Below, one piece after another: positions 33,861 through 41,964 of a DNA stretch of 64,000 bases (the first letter of the stretch is position 1; every line of letters begins with the position of its first letter). The DNA is from Acidimicrobiia bacterium. GTDB taxonomy: Bacteria > Actinomycetota > Acidimicrobiia > Spongiisociales > Spongiisociaceae. Under the pieces are notes generated by a model. It saw only the letters and a program-made list of their open reading frames with translations, had not been told where the DNA came from and made no database searches. The position numbers were made by a program, and so were the translations under genes. Location: positions 20,233-84,232 of the forward strand of contig VXMP01000068.1 in NCBI GenBank assembly GCA_009841075.1, read 5' to 3'.

Positions 33861-34109
33861 TTAGTGGTAGTTGGTGGTCATCAGGAAGCCGACTCCGATC
33901 AGGCCGAGACCTCCTAGAAGCAGCCAAGACGAGGTGTCTAACACGTAGCGGGTTACCACCGCCAGAACCCCGATACCCATTATTCCGAACATGGAAACCA
34001 CATAGAGAGTGGATGACTGTTTGTTCTTGGCACCCCCGCTGCTGCTCTGGGGTGGCGTAGGGCGGCCCGGCGGCCTGGACTTCTTGGCTCGACCTTTCGA
34101 CTTCGGCAT
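33861..34109 (-). CDS. crgA: Cell division protein CrgA
   Basis: A small division-site membrane protein that in actinomycetes recruits or stabilises septal proteins (FtsZ, FtsI). The 82-residue product has a basic head (MPKSKGRAKKSRPPGRP), a Pro/Ser linker, two membrane spans (TLYVVSMFGIMGIGVLAVVT and WLLLGGLGLIGVGFLMTTNY) and a very short end, the CrgA layout. I take ATG 34109 rather than the longer frame from 34154 because the CrgA-like MPKS start lies there. Position beside trpG/pabA and near pknB is the canonical actinobacterial neighbourhood and strongly supports the call. Confidence 0.8.
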   Translation of the reverse strand: MPKSKGRAKKSRPPGRPTPPQSSSGGAKNKQSSTLYVVSMFGIMGIGVLAVVTRYVLDTSSWLLLGGLGLIGVGFLMTTNYH

Positions 34110-34187
34110 AAAGAGAAGACTAACACCCCTCGCCCATATAAAGAGTGGGCACATAAAAATCAGGGAACTCCATTAGGCTCAACCTCT

Positions 34188-34748
34188 ATGCGGGTGCTGG
34201 TACTTGACAACTACGACAGCTTCACGTTCAACCTGGTCCAATATCTAGGCGAACTCGGTGCCGAACCTATCGTGGTCCGTAACGACCAGATGGAAGTACC
34301 GGAAGCTGCCCTTATAGAACCGGAGCGCTTGGTTATTTCGCCGGGCCCGGGTCGGCCCGAGCAGGCGGGCTACACGGAGGACTACATCAAACACTTCGCC
34401 GGACAAATACCCGTACTGGGAGTATGTCTAGGACAGGAGGCTATAGTCACCGCCTTCGGTGGCACCATAGACCTGGCACCCCGGATCATGCACGGTAAAA
34501 CCTCCACCATACGTCATGACGGCCGGGGGGTATTCGCCGGGCTGAAAAACCCTTTCCTGGCCACCAGGTACCACTCCTTGGCAGCCAGTTCTCTTCCTGA
34601 GGTGTTGGAGCCATGTGCCTGGAGCGAAGACGACGTGATCCAAGGTATAAGGCATCGGGAGATGTCGGTCCACGGCGTCCAATTCCATCCGGAAAGTATC
34701 CTCACCGACCAGGGAATGGACCTGCTGGGAAACTTCCTGACCGGTTAA
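34188..34748 (+). CDS. Glutamine amidotransferase, anthranilate/4-amino-4-deoxychorismate synthase component II
   Basis: Hydrolyses glutamine and passes ammonia to a chorismate-using partner (TrpE or PabB). The class I triad is visible: nucleophile Cys in VLGVCLGQEAI, His and Glu in GVQFHPESIL. The opening VLVLDNYDSFTFNLVQYLGEL and SPGPGRPEQAG are family signatures. The 186-residue length is normal. Trp versus folate use cannot be told from this subunit alone; in actinobacteria the copy next to crgA and pknB is annotated trpG or pabA. It is divergent from crgA, with 78 bases between the starts. Confidence 0.9.
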   Translation: MRVLVLDNYDSFTFNLVQYLGELGAEPIVVRNDQMEVPEAALIEPERLVISPGPGRPEQAGYTEDYIKHFAGQIPVLGVCLGQEAIVTAFGGTIDLAPRIMHGKTSTIRHDGRGVFAGLKNPFLATRYHSLAASSLPEVLEPCAWSEDDVIQGIRHREMSVHGVQFHPESILTDQGMDLLGNFLTG

Positions 34749-34796
34749 ACCTCCGCCCCGGTATCAACCACCCCTTATCAACAAAACGGCCTGCCC

Positions 34797-35624
34797 CTAA
34801 CGGACGTGGGTGTAGTGCTCGCCGGTCTCTACATGGTGGGGGTCATCCAGGAAAAGATGGTTGCCCTCGGCGTTCAACAGGCCCATCCCGTAGGCGGCCG
34901 TCATGTGGTGGGCCTGGAAAACCTCGCCGGGAGAACCGGCTACCACTACCCGACCGGACAGGAGCACCACATAGTCGGCCTCCCAGGCCTCGCCCAGGTT
35001 ATGGGTCGCCACGATAACAGTGCACCCGTGGACGAGTTCAGAATGGATGGTGTTGCGGACCGCCTGGGCAGAAACCACGTCCAAACCGGTTGCAGGCTCG
35101 TCCAGTAAAAGGACATCATGATCCTGGGCCAGGCCCTGAGCCAAAAGAACCCGATGGCGTTCCCCTCCTGACAAACGGGACAGGTGCCGCCTAGCCAGAT
35201 GGGTGACATTCGTCCTTTCCATGGCCTCGGCCACCCTTTCACGGTCGTCCTTGGTGAGCATACGCAAAGGGCTTCGATTGGCATAGCGGCCCATGCTTAC
35301 CACCTCTTGAACGGTTACGGGCAAGGTAGCGTTAACCTTGGTTTCTTGGAGAACATAGGAAGTGCGGTAGGTACGGCCCTCGCAGCAACCCATCTCCACC
35401 TGGCCGGACACAGGATGGATCAATCCGGCGATAGCGTTCAGGAAGGTGGACTTTCCGGCACCGTTGGGGCCGATCAAAGCGGTGATTTGTCCGGCCGGAA
35501 TATTCACGCTTGAGGTTTCGAGCACCGTCTTGGCCCCGTAGCGAAACACCGCGTCCTTGATCTTCACCGCCGGCCCGATAGCCTCCAGGTCTTTATCGGG
35601 TATGTGGTCGTTACAGAGCTCCAT
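34797..35624 (-). CDS. ABC transporter ATP-binding protein (metal-ion type)
   Basis: A 275-residue ATPase most like those of zinc/manganese (ZnuC/MntB-like) importers. Walker A GPNGAGKST, signature LSGGERHRVLLAQGLAQ, Walker B VLLLDEPATGLD and switch His in VATHNLGEAWEADYVV are intact. The coupling-face piece GRYANRSPLRMLTKDDRERV and the tail with HHMTAAYGMGLL and HH/H-rich DDPHHVETGEHYTH are typical of this group. No permease or binding protein is adjacent, which is unusual. It lies between trpG/pabA and pknB, breaking an otherwise conserved locus. It ends 48 bases from the convergent trpG stop. Confidence 0.82.
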   Translation of the reverse strand: MELCNDHIPDKDLEAIGPAVKIKDAVFRYGAKTVLETSSVNIPAGQITALIGPNGAGKSTFLNAIAGLIHPVSGQVEMGCCEGRTYRTSYVLQETKVNATLPVTVQEVVSMGRYANRSPLRMLTKDDRERVAEAMERTNVTHLARRHLSRLSGGERHRVLLAQGLAQDHDVLLLDEPATGLDVVSAQAVRNTIHSELVHGCTVIVATHNLGEAWEADYVVLLSGRVVVAGSPGEVFQAHHMTAAYGMGLLNAEGNHLFLDDPHHVETGEHYTHVR

Positions 35625-35636
35625 TATCCGCCTAGG

Positions 35637-37766
35637 CTACCCGTTGCCGTTCGATTCCGGATCATCAACTCCGGCGGAAGTCGTCGACACCGGGGCTTGG
35701 CCCAACACCACCAGAACTGTATCGCCCCGCATGGCTTCCTCTCCGGGACCGGGGGCTTGGCGGACAATCCGACCCACCAGATCGGGCGAGCCGACCGTAA
35801 CCCGAGAAATACCTACCTCCATTTGGAACCCGGACTCGGCCAGCAGCAGATCGGCGTTTGCCGGGGTAAAGCCGGTTAGGTCGGGAACGCTTACCACATC
35901 CGGGCCGATTGATTCGAAAAGGGTCACCGAGTTCCCTCGGTCGGTAGTGGTACCGGCGGCCGGCTCGGTTGAGATAACCAGCCCGATCTCGAAATCGAAG
36001 CTGTTTAGCCGGATCACCTGAACCTGCATTCCGGCCTGCTCCAACGCGTCAATGGCTTCGGCTATCGGCCTGCCGGACAGATCTTCGACGGTGTAGGTGG
36101 CACTGCCTTGGGATATCACCAACAGAACATCCCGTCCCGGATTGATATCCGAACCGGCAGGAGGCACTTGACTGACCACGAAACCCACTTCTACCAGGTC
36201 GTCAAAATCCTGGGTGGAGGAAACCTCCAATCCCAGACCTTCGAGAATGCCCTCCGCTCGATCACGGCTTAGCCCGATCACCTCGGGCATCTCGATAGGC
36301 TCCGGGCCGGCCGAAATCACCAATTCGATCGCCGAGCCGGACGAGGCCTGGGTTTCCCCCGAAGGGCTCTGGCTGATCACCAGGCCTACCCCGACCGTAT
36401 CGTGGCGGGCGGTGTTGATGGTTACCGAGAATCCTTGCCCTTCTAGTTGGCTGATAGCCCGCTCCTCGGTAGAGCCAACCACATTAGGAACCTGGATTTG
36501 GGCCGGTCCGCTGGAGATAACCATCGTTATAAAGGCGTCCTCCGTGACTGTTCCCACACCCGGTTCCGTCCTTAAGACCAGCCCTACCGGCGAATCGCTC
36601 GCTTCCCGACTCAACCTGACCCGGAAACCTTCCTCCTGCAATACCAGCAGCGCACCTTCCTCGGATAGACCATTGACGTCCGGAACCTCCAAGACGACAT
36701 TCGGCACGGTGGTGGAGGGCGTGGGGTCGTTGGACAAGCTGTTAAGCAGCAGGTAAGCCCCATAGACCACTCCGGCGGCCAGGATCAGTGCGGTTAGGAC
36801 GAACGGCAGTTGGGAAGGTGGTCGGCGGGAGGGTGCCTTGGTCGGGGTAGCCCCCTCCCTGGCACCGGCCGGTCGGGAGGAGCCGGTCTGAGCCGGGATG
36901 GTGCGGGTTGGTGGGCCGGTGGTGGAAAGAGATTGGTGGGAGGGCTTTCCATGCAGAACTACCACCATGTCGTGGTGCATATCAGCGGCGTTCTTGTAGC
37001 GCTTCTGCGGGTCCTTTTCGAGGGCTTTCATAACGATGTCCTCAAGCTCCAAGGGCACATCCGTGTTAATCCGGCTGGGCGGAACCACTTCGGCGGTTAC
37101 GTGTTGGTAGGCCACCGATACGGCGCTTTCTCCACGAAATGGCGGACGGCCTACCAGCATCTCGTACAACACCACCCCCAGGCTGTATACATCAGACCGT
37201 TCGTCGGCGGGATCGCCGCTGGCCTGTTCCGGACTGAAATAGGTGGCGGTGCCGATAACCGAACCCGCCTTGGTGAGACCCTGCGTTGAGCTGCGGGCCC
37301 GGGCCACCCCGAAGTCGGTGACCTTGACCGAGCCGTACGTGGTCAGGAGAACGTTGCCGGGCTTGATGTCGCGGTGGATGACATCGTTGTGATGGGCGGC
37401 ATCCAAGGCTTTGGCGATCTCGATGGCTATCTCGGTGGCCCGTCGGGGTTGGAGCCGGCCTTCAGAATCAAGGATGTCCCGCAGGGATCGGCCTCTTATC
37501 AATTCCATGACCATGTAGTAGGTGGAATCTTCTTCACCCCAGTCGTAAACCGAAACGATGTTGGGATGACTCAGGTTGGCTACGGCCCGGGCCTCCTTAC
37601 GGAACCGAGCCACGAAGGTGCCCGCCTCGGCATAACGTTCGTGCAGTATCTTGACGGCCACCTGCCGATCAAGCAGACGATCACGGGCCTCGAACACGTC
37701 GGACATACCGCCCCTGGCGATCTGGGCGGTCAGCTCGTAACGTCCCAGCGAATTTCGAGATTCCAT
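35637..37766 (-). CDS. pknB: Serine/threonine protein kinase PknB with five PASTA domains
   Basis: A membrane kinase that senses peptidoglycan fragments or lipid II and phosphorylates division and cell-wall proteins. The kinase core (residues 10-270) has RGGMSDVFEA, Lys39 in VAVKIL, HRDIKPGNVLL, DFGVARARS and GTATYFSPEQASG. A Pro/Thr-rich linker and one span (LPFVLTALILAAGVVYGAYLLL) lead to five extracellular PASTA repeats, each starting like VPNVVGSTEERAISQLEGQG. Mycobacterial PknB has four. The start is ATG 37766 (MESRNSLGRYEL); the longer frame to 37895 lies in a probable leader. The third structured repeat sits upstream where pknA is found in related genomes. Confidence 0.93.
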   Translation of the reverse strand: MESRNSLGRYELTAQIARGGMSDVFEARDRLLDRQVAVKILHERYAEAGTFVARFRKEARAVANLSHPNIVSVYDWGEEDSTYYMVMELIRGRSLRDILDSEGRLQPRRATEIAIEIAKALDAAHHNDVIHRDIKPGNVLLTTYGSVKVTDFGVARARSSTQGLTKAGSVIGTATYFSPEQASGDPADERSDVYSLGVVLYEMLVGRPPFRGESAVSVAYQHVTAEVVPPSRINTDVPLELEDIVMKALEKDPQKRYKNAADMHHDMVVVLHGKPSHQSLSTTGPPTRTIPAQTGSSRPAGAREGATPTKAPSRRPPSQLPFVLTALILAAGVVYGAYLLLNSLSNDPTPSTTVPNVVLEVPDVNGLSEEGALLVLQEEGFRVRLSREASDSPVGLVLRTEPGVGTVTEDAFITMVISSGPAQIQVPNVVGSTEERAISQLEGQGFSVTINTARHDTVGVGLVISQSPSGETQASSGSAIELVISAGPEPIEMPEVIGLSRDRAEGILEGLGLEVSSTQDFDDLVEVGFVVSQVPPAGSDINPGRDVLLVISQGSATYTVEDLSGRPIAEAIDALEQAGMQVQVIRLNSFDFEIGLVISTEPAAGTTTDRGNSVTLFESIGPDVVSVPDLTGFTPANADLLLAESGFQMEVGISRVTVGSPDLVGRIVRQAPGPGEEAMRGDTVLVVLGQAPVSTTSAGVDDPESNGNG

Positions 37767-37956
37767 AATCTTTAGCCTAAATGCACCGAGGGCGGTTAGA
37801 GGGTTGGGGCGGACTTCAGGCCTAAAATCTAGTAGGGAAAAGGAAGTATTGGGTGGAGGTTTATTGGTGGGAGGCCGGGTGTTATTCGACTCCACGGTGT
37901 CTTCTGCCCCCTGTCTCTACCCATAGCCTGGATCCGCCTACGGGAGGGGGGTTCAA

Positions 37957-38262
37957 GGCGCTTCGGGAACGTTTTTTTGCGTTCTCGAAATTAGGGGTTG
38001 AAAATGTCCCGGACTCATGATACGTAGGGGGTTGCCAAGCACCGAAGGCCGGGTAAAGAGGTAGGTATCCCGATCGGATCCCCGGCCCCAAGGGAACATA
38101 AACGTATGGAGCGAACAGCCGAACCGCAGTCTCCCGGCTTCAGTCCGGGCATGGTTGACCACGCTCCAAATCAGGTGGTGTGCGGCGGGGGTGGGGACCC
38201 GGCGTAGCCGGGTGAGGTGGGCGGATTTTGCGATTTCTGTGAGTATTTCCCCAGTTTATAGG
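37957..38262 (-). repeat. Structured interspersed repeat, copy 3 (inverted)
   Basis: Lies in the 570-base gap between pbpA and pknB, oriented with the genes. Read on the minus strand it has the same features as copies 1 and 2: CCTATAAACTGGG, CCCGGCtacGCCGGG, ATTTGGAGCG closing on CGCTCC, CCCGGACTGAAGCCGGG, GGCCGGG...CCCGGCC and CTTCGGTGCTTGGCAACC. It is the shortest, with no clear match to the extra 3' part shared by copies 1 and 2. The perfect-armed palindrome GAACCTTAGGTTC at 38308-38320 lies just outside its 5' side. The rest of the gap (37767-37956, 38263-38336) shows no gene. Confidence 0.8.
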
Positions 38263-38336
38263 CGGTATTATGAGCTTTCTGGTCAGGGTCTTTATCGGTG
38301 ACGCTGTGAACCTTAGGTTCGGGGAGGCTAACGGGT

Positions 38337-39437
38337 TTAGGCTTCGGCTTCTAGCACACTCACCCAGGCCCGGAGGACTCTCCGGCCGATTCGGTTCGCC
38401 TGGTTTTCGTTTGTGTCTTCGATTACCACCGCCACGATAATGGCCGGATCGGTGGCGGGCATCGACCCGAAAAACCAGGCCGTGGCCTCCCCGCTTTCGC
38501 TCTGGTGCCTCCCCATGCCGCCTTGGCCTTCGAGGGTACCGTGTCCAGAACTTTGGATGGTAAAAGGGCGGAGGTTCGGGCCGATTTCAAATGTCCCCTC
38601 GCTCAGGCTATCTGCTTCGTCAAAAGGTTGGGGTTCGGCAGAGAAGACCTGGTTGGAGTCGGCATCGAATATTCTCGCCACCACATAGGGGCGCATTCGA
38701 AAGTCGTCGCGGGTAACGGCCGCCACCTTTATGGCGAGGCCGAGAGGCGATGCACGATCAAAGGAATCGGACGAAACCGTCTCCTCAAGGGTCAGAAAAT
38801 CCAGGGAAGAAGCCCCGATCGCCCGGTTATAAAGAGGGCGATCCGGATGATCCACCAGCTCGTCCCGGTATGCTGCCGCTTCGCTTTCCAATAAGGCGTT
38901 GGGATTGAAGGACGGCGAACCGGCCATAACCAACACCTGACCGGAGGAAGGCTCCATAGCTACAACCCCTCCCTTGTGGTCGCCCAATGCCCTTACGGCA
39001 GCCGTTTGGATCTCATGGTTTAGGGTCAGCTGAATGGAATAAGGGCGCAGGTCTTCGCCTATTAGGGCATCGAAGATTCTTCCCGGGGTCAGGCCGGCGC
39101 GGGATCGAAGGGTATCGTCCAAAGCCGCTTCCAGTCCTTGATCTCCGAACCGGCGCGAGGAAAATCCGATCAGGTGGGCGTATTCGGTTCCATACAGATA
39201 CTCGCGCCGGTAGGAATACGAATCAGGTTCCACAGGAACTGATCGGGCCAGCACCGCTGTGTCGGCCGAAATTATCGTTCCCCTCTCCTGACCGGACTCT
39301 TCCCTGGATCGACGGGGGTTTTGATCGTGATCCTGAAGTTGGTCGGCGGCTATGGCCTGCCAGTAGGTGAGTCCTACCACCAAGGCCAGCACGGCCACCC
39401 CGAATACCAGGACGGCCAGTCGGATCGGGCGGTTCAT
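38337..39437 (-). CDS. PbpA-like penicillin-binding protein lacking transpeptidase motifs
   Basis: Position (between rodA and pknB, overlapping rodA by 4 bases) and sequence mark this as the division-locus PBP. One N-terminal span (LAVLVFGVAVLALVVGLTYW) is followed by the PBP dimer-like region with RGTIISADTAVLA and YAHLIGFSSRRFGDQGLEAALDD, then KGGVVAMEPSSGQVLVMAGSPSFNPN as in class B PBPs. After PLYNRAI (204-207), where PPGSTFK should follow, the sequence goes to GASSLDFLTLEE; no SxxK, SxN or KTG box exists. The usual ~115 residues between NRAI and the TPLA-like SPLG are reduced to about 23. The total is 366 residues against roughly 490. It probably cannot crosslink peptidoglycan and may act as a scaffold for RodA. 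Confidence 0.75.
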   Translation of the reverse strand: MNRPIRLAVLVFGVAVLALVVGLTYWQAIAADQLQDHDQNPRRSREESGQERGTIISADTAVLARSVPVEPDSYSYRREYLYGTEYAHLIGFSSRRFGDQGLEAALDDTLRSRAGLTPGRIFDALIGEDLRPYSIQLTLNHEIQTAAVRALGDHKGGVVAMEPSSGQVLVMAGSPSFNPNALLESEAAAYRDELVDHPDRPLYNRAIGASSLDFLTLEETVSSDSFDRASPLGLAIKVAAVTRDDFRMRPYVVARIFDADSNQVFSAEPQPFDEADSLSEGTFEIGPNLRPFTIQSSGHGTLEGQGGMGRHQSESGEATAWFFGSMPATDPAIIVAVVIEDTNENQANRIGRRVLRAWVSVLEAEA

Positions 39438-40747
39438 AGGTGTTCCAGGTGGCTGATCCGAGCCAGGATCGCCAGTACCATGAAGCCGGCCATATTCAGG
39501 GAAAGCCCGTAGGACAAAAAGGGAATAGGTATCGCCGTGGGGGCAAGCCCGATAGCCGCCGCCGCCGATAGCGCCAACTGGGACCCCATCAGCAGGGATA
39601 AGCCGGCAGCTACCAGCTTATGGAAGATGCCTCGGGCGCGTAAGGCCAGACCGAAACCGGTCAAAACCACCAGGGAGTAGGCAACGATCGTCAAGACGGA
39701 ACCGACCAACCCTAGTTCCTCGCCGATAACCGCAATAACCAGGCTGGTGGTCGCCTCCGGGATCAGATGGGGACTACCTTGGCCGAGACCTACACCGAAG
39801 ATTTCGCCGGAACCGAGGGCGAATAAACCGGGGGCGGAGGAGAAAACCGCATTATCCGGCTGCGACAGGGGATCGGTCCAGATCAACGAATAACCGTCTG
39901 CACCCGCCGACAGAACGATCAACACGACCAGACCGGCCAGGCCCAGTAATCCGCCGATCAGAAAAACCGGCCGATTCGATGCCAGGTAGGCCATAACCAG
40001 GAAAAGCCCCAACAGCAATAGGGCCGTACCAGGATCTCGTAGGGCGGTGCCGACCAGGATAAGCAGCAGCCCGATGGTCGTGGCAAGGAAGGATCGGCGG
40101 GATGGAAAAAACACCGAACTCCACCGAAGCTCGATCAAGGCATCCTGCTGATTGGCTAGAAAGGAGGCAAACAAAAACACCGCCACCAGCAAGACGATGG
40201 GGCCGGGATGAAAAAAGACCGAAGGGTCGGTGCTCCAGGCCACCAGGGTCAGATCGGCATCTACTTCCAGAACGGGAAGGGCTATTAAACCGAGGGCCAG
40301 GAACAAAAGGCCCATGGACAACCGGTGTTGGTTCTCCAGGAACCCGTGCTTGACCTCGACAATCCACAGCCAGGCCAGGCCGGCGCTTAGCAGCAACCAC
40401 CAAACCTGACGCCCGGCCTGGTCCTGATCCAGGCGATATATGGTCACAAATCCCAAAGCGGTCAGTACCGAAGAGGTGGCAAGTAACAGTGGGGTGGCGG
40501 TTGGTGCCCCAACCCAGATTCCGGCCAGCATCAGCCCGAAGGTAATGGCCAAGACCAAAAAGGTGGTTAAAGCCGGAAGAACCCAACTTTCCTGTTGGGC
40601 CAGGTTGACCAGCAGGACACCGAAACCGGCCAGGGCGGCGGCGCTAAGCACATAAAAGGGTTCGAAGGTCCGGCCTGCTGATCGGCGATAAGGCCACTTC
40701 CCCCCTATTGGTTTCAGCCCGGTTCTAAACCGAGAAAGGATAATCAA
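39434..40747 (-). CDS. rodA: Peptidoglycan glycosyltransferase RodA/FtsW
   Basis: A SEDS-family enzyme that polymerises lipid II into glycan strands together with a class B PBP. The 437-residue, roughly 12-span protein has the catalytic-region stretch DPLSQPDNAVFSSAPGLFALGSG, GVGLGQGSPHLIPEATTSLVIAVIGEELG (the conserved family signature with IPE and GEELG) and PIPFLSYGLSLNMAGFMVLA near the end. It overlaps pbpA and pstP by 4 bases each, so it is co-translated with its regulator and its PBP partner. The locus order identifies it as the RodA/FtsW of the pkn operon rather than the dcw cluster. Confidence 0.9.
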   Translation of the reverse strand: MIILSRFRTGLKPIGGKWPYRRSAGRTFEPFYVLSAAALAGFGVLLVNLAQQESWVLPALTTFLVLAITFGLMLAGIWVGAPTATPLLLATSSVLTALGFVTIYRLDQDQAGRQVWWLLLSAGLAWLWIVEVKHGFLENQHRLSMGLLFLALGLIALPVLEVDADLTLVAWSTDPSVFFHPGPIVLLVAVFLFASFLANQQDALIELRWSSVFFPSRRSFLATTIGLLLILVGTALRDPGTALLLLGLFLVMAYLASNRPVFLIGGLLGLAGLVVLIVLSAGADGYSLIWTDPLSQPDNAVFSSAPGLFALGSGEIFGVGLGQGSPHLIPEATTSLVIAVIGEELGLVGSVLTIVAYSLVVLTGFGLALRARGIFHKLVAAGLSLLMGSQLALSAAAAIGLAPTAIPIPFLSYGLSLNMAGFMVLAILARISHLEHL

Positions 40748-41466
40748 TCGTCACTTTCGTCAGGCACCGCCTCCACCAGGACCACCGATATGTTGTCGAG
40801 CCCCCCCGCTTCGTTAGCCGCCTCGATCAGTCCCCAGACCGCGTCGGAGAGAACCTCCGACCCGAGTATTTCGGCTATATGCTCATCGGTGATCATAGAA
40901 GTCAAACCATCCGAGCACAGCAGCAGACGATCCCCTTCCTCCACCTTCCTTTGCAACACGTCAACCTCTACCGAATCTTCAAGCCCTACGGCCCTGGTGA
41001 TAATGGCCGACGCCGGATGGATTCGGGCCTGCTCGGGCGTGAGCAGACCGGCCTCAACCTGTTCCTGAACCCAGGTGTGATCACGGGTCAGCTGGCGGAA
41101 CCGGCCCAAATGGAGCCGGTAGGCCCGACTGTCACTGACATGGCCGATGTTGACCGTACCGTCAGACAACAGCTCGGCAATCGTAAGGGTGGTACCCATT
41201 CCGGCTTTTTCCGGGTCTCTCTCACTCTCTTCCCAGACGGCCTGGTTGGCCGCTTTAATCCGATTTTTTACGGTTCCTTCGGTAGCGACCGCGGTTTCTA
41301 TGGCTAAACGGCTGGCTACATCTCCACAAGCGTGCCCCCCTAATCCGTCTGCCACCGCCACCAGAAGCGGACCATCTTCTCGCCCGTCATGCTCCGGGTA
41401 GATCGAGTCCTCGTTATAAGGGCGAACCATTCCTTTATGGGTACCGGATGACCAGACGAACCTCAT
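40744..41466 (-). CDS. pstP: PP2C-type serine/threonine phosphatase PstP
   Basis: Reverses phosphorylation by PknB and related kinases. The 240-residue catalytic domain has the PP2C metal motifs in order: RPYNEDSIY, LVAVADGLGGHACGDVAS, GTTLTIAELL, VGHVSDSRAYRLH, LTRDHTW, and the closing LLLCSDGLTSMI and DNISVVLVEA. Mycobacterial PstP has a membrane span and an outer domain after the catalytic part; here the protein ends right after the last motif, so it is a cytosolic form. It overlaps rodA by 4 bases. A 25-codon leader frame precedes it. Confidence 0.92.
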   Translation of the reverse strand: MRFVWSSGTHKGMVRPYNEDSIYPEHDGREDGPLLVAVADGLGGHACGDVASRLAIETAVATEGTVKNRIKAANQAVWEESERDPEKAGMGTTLTIAELLSDGTVNIGHVSDSRAYRLHLGRFRQLTRDHTWVQEQVEAGLLTPEQARIHPASAIITRAVGLEDSVEVDVLQRKVEEGDRLLLCSDGLTSMITDEHIAEILGSEVLSDAVWGLIEAANEAGGLDNISVVLVEAVPDESDD

Positions 41467-41476
41467 CCCACAAACC

Positions 41477-41554
41477 CTACCACCAAGGCTTCAACGACCC
41501 CGGTGTCGTCACGCCTAACCCGTGATGTGCCGGATGACCGGATACGAACCTCAT
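41477..41554 (-). CDS. Possible 25-codon leader peptide upstream of pstP
   Basis: The fhaB stop overlaps an ATG (ATGA) preceded by GGAGGTGGG. The frame MRFVSGHPAHHGLG... runs 25 codons to a TAG 10 bases before the pstP start. Its first bases repeat the pstP start region (GGGATGAGGTTCGT then a gapped match to GGTCATCCGG), so it looks like a short duplication of that start. It could feed ribosomes to pstP by re-initiation, or be a relic. Confidence 0.35.
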   Translation of the reverse strand: MRFVSGHPAHHGLGVTTPGSLKPWW

Positions 41555-41964
41555 CCCACCTCCAGCACCGTCTTGCCGATCTGGATGGAATCCCCTTTGG
41601 CCAAACCGGTCGGCGACAAAACCCGTTTACCGTTGACATAGGTTCCTACGGCGCTGTCCAGGTCCACCAGGGTGGTAAGGCCGTCCTGATAGTCAAGTCG
41701 GACGTGAAGATCCGAAGCGTAAGGATCGCCGATATGCACATCTGCCCCTTCGCCCCTTCCCAGGATCATGGGCGGTTTAACTACGAAGGTCCGTCCGATC
41801 TGGGTGTCGCTTCGTACCACAGTAAGTCGGGTGCCTTGACGCCTTCGGGCTGACCAGGGGTTTATTCCGATCCCCTTACCCAGCGCCGTGGCCGCCTTCC
41901 AGATCAAGAGATAGGCCAGGGCAACATAGACGAACTTGAGGGCAACCAGTACCGCACCCGACAT
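41551..41964 (-). CDS. fhaB: FHA-domain protein FhaB
   Basis: A phosphothreonine-binding protein that links kinase signalling to the cell-wall machinery. The 137-residue protein has an N-terminal membrane span (AVLVALKFVYVALAYLLIWKA), a short basic linker and one FHA domain: MILGRGEGADVHIGD, DPYASDLHVRLDY, VDLDSAVGTYVNGKRV. The usual SxxH pair is SDLH here and NG is kept. The start ATG directly follows the fhaA stop, with GGAGGG 4 bases upstream, so the two are coupled. It is the second gene of the fhaA-fhaB-pstP-rodA-pbpA operon. Confidence 0.88.
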   Translation of the reverse strand: MSGAVLVALKFVYVALAYLLIWKAATALGKGIGINPWSARRRQGTRLTVVRSDTQIGRTFVVKPPMILGRGEGADVHIGDPYASDLHVRLDYQDGLTTLVDLDSAVGTYVNGKRVLSPTGLAKGDSIQIGKTVLEVG

